This document shows, one piece after another, positions 61,376 through 64,000 of a stretch of 64,000 nucleotides of DNA. The notes beneath the pieces were generated by a model. It ran no database searches, was not told where the DNA came from, and saw nothing but the letters and a program-made list of their open reading frames with translations. The stretch comes from Bacillus sp. FSL K6-3431 (lineage in GTDB: Bacteria; Bacillota; Bacilli; Bacillales; Bacillaceae_C), in assembly GCF_038002605.1 (NCBI RefSeq), contig NZ_JBBOCT010000001.1:2170001-2234000 (forward strand). Direction: 5' to 3'. The position numbers and the translations under genes are program-made. The stretch's first letter is position 1. The number at the start of each line of letters is the position of its first letter.

Positions 61376-62881
61376 TTATCGAAGTAACTGCAATACTCCC
61401 TGAGGAGCTTGGTTCGCTTGTGCAAGCATAGCTTGAGCTGCTTGAGAAAGAATAGAGTTTTTCGTTTGCTCCATAATCTCTTTCGCCATATCGACGTCTC
61501 TTATACGTGATTCTGCAGCAGTTAGGTTTTCAGAAGAAGTTCCTAAGTTGTTGATTGTGTGCTCTAGGCGATTTTGGAATGCACCAAGTTTAGAACGTTC
61601 AGCAGAAACTGATTCGATTGCATTATTGATTACTTTAATTGAATCTGCTGCATTTTCATGAGTCAATACATTTAATGCACTACCTACTGGATTATTGTTT
61701 GTACCATTTGTAACTTCTAATCCAGTTGTTACAGTTTCATTAACCAATTTAAGTGCTGCTGCACTCATATCATTAACATCTAATTGCATTGTTTGATTTT
61801 TGTTTGCACCAATTTGCAATGTAGCCGTGAAGCCATTACCTGCTTGGCCAGCTGCTGACAGAGAAACTTTCGCCACATTTGCTGATTCAGCTCCTGTTGC
61901 CTGAGTTAAAACAATTTTCCCATCAGCAACTGTACCTACTGCAGTATAAACACCTTTATCTTCAATTGCAGTCGCTAATTCAGTTACATCTTTAAAATCA
62001 CCCGTACCATCTGCTTTAAAGGTAAATTCTTCGATACCTACTTTAACCTTTTGACCATCTTGAAGTGAAGATATATCTAGGTTAAACTCAAACTTACCCG
62101 CTACTTCTGTAACTGCCGCTTTTCCAACAACACCATCTGTTACTTTAGTTGCTGTCCCTTCTACGGTCGCATTTGAACTAGCAATTTGCGTCGGTGTAGT
62201 TGAAGCATTTCCAGCTTTTTGAGTGAATGTGATTACGCTACCAGTAGCTGCAATATCATATCTAGCAGCAAGATCAACATCTGCTTGGATATCAGCTAGA
62301 GTAGTATCAAAATCTGTATTAAAAGCAATTTCTTTTCCATCAATTGTGATAGTTTGACCAGTAGTTAAAGCAGTTAAATCAACAGTCGATACACCTGCAA
62401 CTTCAACAACCTCTGCTGCTGCTGCTACACCCGCAGTTGCTGTCGTTACTGCAAGATCTTCTTTACCACCGTTCAAAAGTTTTTTTGTGTTAAATTCAGT
62501 CGTATTTGAAATGCGGTTGATTTCAGAAGTTAATTGGTTAATTTCTTTTTGGATTTCTGTACGGTCGCTTTCGGCGTTGGTGTCGTTTCCTGCTTGTACA
62601 GACAATTCACGCATACGTTGAAGGATATCATGTGTTTCATTTAAAGCTCCTTCAGCAGTTTGAATCATAGAAATGCCATCTTGAGCATTACGTGAAGCTT
62701 GGTCCAACCCTTTTACTTGCGCTCTCATTTTTTCAGAAATAGCTAGTCCAGCAGCATCGTCACCAGCACGGTTAATACGAAGACCAGAAGCCAATTTCTC
62801 CATTGATTTACCTTGTGCGCCGTTAGCAGCACCTAGTTGACGGTGCGTGTTAAGCGCCGCGATGTTGTGATTGATAATCAT
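61376..62881 (-). CDS. hag: Flagellin
   Basis: The 501-residue protein has the conserved flagellin N-terminus ([38 protein letters not shown]) and C-terminus ([32 protein letters not shown]). The surface-exposed middle of about 230 residues (about 150-385) is rich in Ala, Thr and Val, and the protein is longer than the 304-residue B. subtilis flagellin. AGGAGG lies close to the ATG and the leader has a CsrA-type hairpin. A sigma-D promoter precedes the gene. The gene is followed by a terminator and non-flagellar genes instead of flaG. Confidence 0.97.
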   Translation of the reverse strand: MIINHNIAALNTHRQLGAANGAQGKSMEKLASGLRINRAGDDAAGLAISEKMRAQVKGLDQASRNAQDGISMIQTAEGALNETHDILQRMRELSVQAGNDTNAESDRTEIQKEINQLTSEINRISNTTEFNTKKLLNGGKEDLAVTTATAGVAAAAEVVEVAGVSTVDLTALTTGQTITIDGKEIAFNTDFDTTLADIQADVDLAARYDIAATGSVITFTQKAGNASTTPTQIASSNATVEGTATKVTDGVVGKAAVTEVAGKFEFNLDISSLQDGQKVKVGIEEFTFKADGTGDFKDVTELATAIEDKGVYTAVGTVADGKIVLTQATGAESANVAKVSLSAAGQAGNGFTATLQIGANKNQTMQLDVNDMSAAALKLVNETVTTGLEVTNGTNNNPVGSALNVLTHENAADSIKVINNAIESVSAERSKLGAFQNRLEHTINNLGTSSENLTAAESRIRDVDMAKEIMEQTKNSILSQAAQAMLAQANQAPQGVLQLLR

Positions 62882-62904
62882 TATGATTTTCCTCCTTGAA
62901 TGTG

Positions 62905-62926
62905 CTATTCACATCCTTGTGAATAG
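62905..62926 (-). promoter_or_regulatory. CsrA-binding hairpin in the hag leader
   Basis: On the minus strand CTATTCACA and TGTGAATAG form a perfect nine-base stem with the loop AGGA. This is the classical CsrA target (ACAAGGATGT context). The ribosome site CAAGGAGG downstream can act as the second site. In B. subtilis CsrA bound here blocks hag translation until FliW removes it. Confidence 0.85.
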
Positions 62927-62989
62927 TTTTTTGTTTTATTAGCGAAGGAGTCAAGGTCGGCCGCCCTTTCCCTTTCACTTACAATAGTT

Positions 62990-63015
62990 ATATCGTCCCG
63001 CTTTTGGAATGTTTA
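62990..63015 (-). promoter_or_regulatory. Sigma-D promoter of hag
   Basis: TAAA (63015-63012), 14 bases, then GACGATAT (62997-62990) on the minus strand. This fits the sigma-D consensus TAAA-N14-16-GCCGATAT with one mismatch. It lies in the csrA-hag spacer about 110 bases before the hag start. Confidence 0.78.
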
Positions 63016-63034
63016 ATAGTTTTCGCACAAAAGT

Positions 63035-63262
63035 TTATTGTTTTTTTGCCTTTGATAGGATTGTGAATAAATCGGTGACTTCTTCAGATGCTACGGTGTT
63101 TTCATTTTGGATGTCGAGCCATACTTCCTTACGATGGATTTCGATGTTTTTTGGTGCATCGATGCCGATTTTTACTTGGTCGCCTTTAATGGATGTGATG
63201 GTGATTTCGATGTCGTTGCCTATTTGGATTGATTCGCCTTTTTTTCTTGTTAATACGAGCAT
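63035..63262 (-). CDS. csrA: Translational regulator CsrA
   Basis: The 75-residue RNA-binding protein starts with the canonical [20 protein letters not shown] and includes [17 protein letters not shown]. It dimerises and binds GGA loops, in Bacillus mainly the hag leader. AGGGGTGA precedes the ATG at 63262, four bases after the fliW stop. The frame open to 63322 lies inside fliW. It forms the fliW-csrA partner switch controlling flagellin level. Confidence 0.96.
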   Translation of the reverse strand: MLVLTRKKGESIQIGNDIEITITSIKGDQVKIGIDAPKNIEIHRKEVWLDIQNENTVASEEVTDLFTILSKAKKQ

Positions 63263-63266
63263 CTTG

Positions 63267-63704
63267 TCACCCCTTTGCCGGCAGCCCAAAGAGCGGGTGT
63301 TTTGATTTGTATTTTTCATCATTTAAAATGACTTGCTTCGCATGATTGTTTTTTACATTGACGATGATCGGCGCGGCGAAGTTTGCTGTGCTCGTTTCAA
63401 ATGGGTCATGCACAGTTAAAATTACGAATGCACTTACATCTTCTGCCCTATTAATTTGCAATAGTTCAACTGTCGTGTCATCTAATGCAAAGTCATATTT
63501 TTCATAAAAGCTATATGGATCGGCAATGACAAAAGCGAGTGCAGGTGTTTCGACCGACTGTAAGACAGTAACAAAGGTTTGTTCAGGCAAAGGGAGTAAG
63601 GTAAATTTCTTCTCGTCTGCAAATCCCGGAATACCTTTTTCAAAATATAAAATTGTTTCTTCGGTGATTTCGACTTCACCATGATATTTCGTTTGAATAT
63701 TCAT
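63267..63704 (-). CDS. fliW: Flagellar assembly factor FliW
   Basis: FliW binds either flagellin or CsrA, so that free flagellin releases FliW onto CsrA and turns hag translation on. The 145-residue protein has the family features [49 protein letters not shown] and [17 protein letters not shown]. Length is normal. GGAG lies upstream of the ATG. It is located between yviE and csrA, as in B. subtilis. Confidence 0.95.
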   Translation of the reverse strand: MNIQTKYHGEVEITEETILYFEKGIPGFADEKKFTLLPLPEQTFVTVLQSVETPALAFVIADPYSFYEKYDFALDDTTVELLQINRAEDVSAFVILTVHDPFETSTANFAAPIIVNVKNNHAKQVILNDEKYKSKHPLFGLPAKG

Positions 63705-63720
63705 AGGTTCACGCTCCGTT

Positions 63721-64000
63721 TTATTTTACAAAATCAATTTTCAAGTTATTACGTTGTTTTAAGGAAAAATCGACATCCCCAGGATGATAAGAAATAATTG
63801 GTTTTTGTGTTCGAACTTGGATCAGCGGTTTGTTTTCTTGAAAACGAATATCGGTTTTCCCAGGCTGATAATGTGTTTTAACTGAAAAGTTGGAAGGGAT
63901 GTAAGTAATATATGTTTCTGAAGGTGGTGGATTTGCCTTTCGTGCAGCTTGGTCAGCGGCGACATTTCTACCTTTTAAAGATTGTAGCATTTCATCACCT
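63721..64000 (-). CDS. yviE: YviE/DUF6470-type flagellar-locus protein, cut by the window edge
   Basis: The frame runs off the right end of the window, and only the last 93 or so codons are present. The sequence (YIPSNFSVKTHYQPGKTDIR, KPIISYHPGDVDFSLKQRN) fits the C-terminal part of DUF6470/YviE, of unknown role, encoded between flgL and fliW. An in-frame ATG at 63990 is not the start, because family members are about 190 residues. Confidence 0.85.
   Translation of the reverse strand, partial: GDEMLQSLKGRNVAADQAARKANPPPSETYITYIPSNFSVKTHYQPGKTDIRFQENKPLIQVRTQKPIISYHPGDVDFSLKQRNNLKIDFVK

Overview
The window comes from a low-GC, motile, rod-type Firmicute of the Bacillaceae in the broad sense. 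The flagellar genes (yviE-fliW-csrA-hag and flaG-fliD-fliS-fliT), yezD, ykvA, yfkAB, yjfB and yjbI-type genes, strong AGGAGG ribosome sites, frequent TTG/GTG starts, and S-box and THI-box leaders all point that way. No species-level assignment is made, and no tRNA, rRNA, CRISPR array or integrase gene was seen.

Layout. Both window ends are flagellar and on the minus strand. The right end (61.3-64.0 kb) holds yviE (cut by the window edge), fliW, csrA and flagellin (hag), with a sigma-D promoter and a CsrA-type hairpin in the hag leader. The left end (0-3.4 kb) holds flaG, fliD, fliS and fliT behind their own sigma-D promoter. In Bacillus subtilis hag is followed directly by flaG (yvyC). Here about 58 kb of non-flagellar DNA lies between them.

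Within that interval, from left to right: a Gly/Tyr-rich protein, glutathione peroxidase, and TPP-riboswitch-controlled tenA (3.5-5.7 kb); ykvA; an NAD-salvage operon nrtR-like/pnuC/nadR with palindromic operators at its promoter (6.4-9.1 kb); a GAF/GGDEF-like/EAL protein; S-box-controlled yezD; a three-gene Hsp70 module made of GrpE-like, HscC-like and membrane-anchored J-like proteins (12.1-15.7 kb); an alpha-galactosidase locus (15.9-20.3 kb); a radical SAM gene; a 52-bp tandem repeat array; small membrane, regulatory and secreted proteins; a truncated haemoglobin; a quinone-type oxidoreductase; a VWA lipoprotein; and an NRAMP-like transporter with altered ion-site motifs.

From 33 to 44 kb the DNA is partly decayed. 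It carries a collapsed second copy of the 48-54 kb cluster, a multiply frameshifted metallo-hydrolase, and two sugar-type solute-binding lipoproteins without permeases next to two Gfo/Idh-type oxidoreductases and an AraC regulator. From 45 to 54.6 kb come an unusual ribbon-helix-helix/DUF1413/uracil-glycosylase-like fusion, a pseudouridine synthase, DoxX, a pair of small membrane proteins with a SCO protein, and a TetR/NCS1 permease/DUF917/hydantoinase operon.

From 54.7 to 61.3 kb, beside hag, is a zone of toxin-type and decayed genes: two copies of a holin-like type I toxin with likely antisense RNAs, a frameshifted HEPN gene with a partner, a RelE toxin broken by a 13-bp duplication beside an intact antitoxin, an IS4-type transposase remnant and a HExxH protein.

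The best candidates for under-described biology are the fusion gene at 45 kb, the Hsp70 triad at 12-16 kb, the HEPN pair at 57-58 kb, and the use of the hag/flaG junction as an insertion region.
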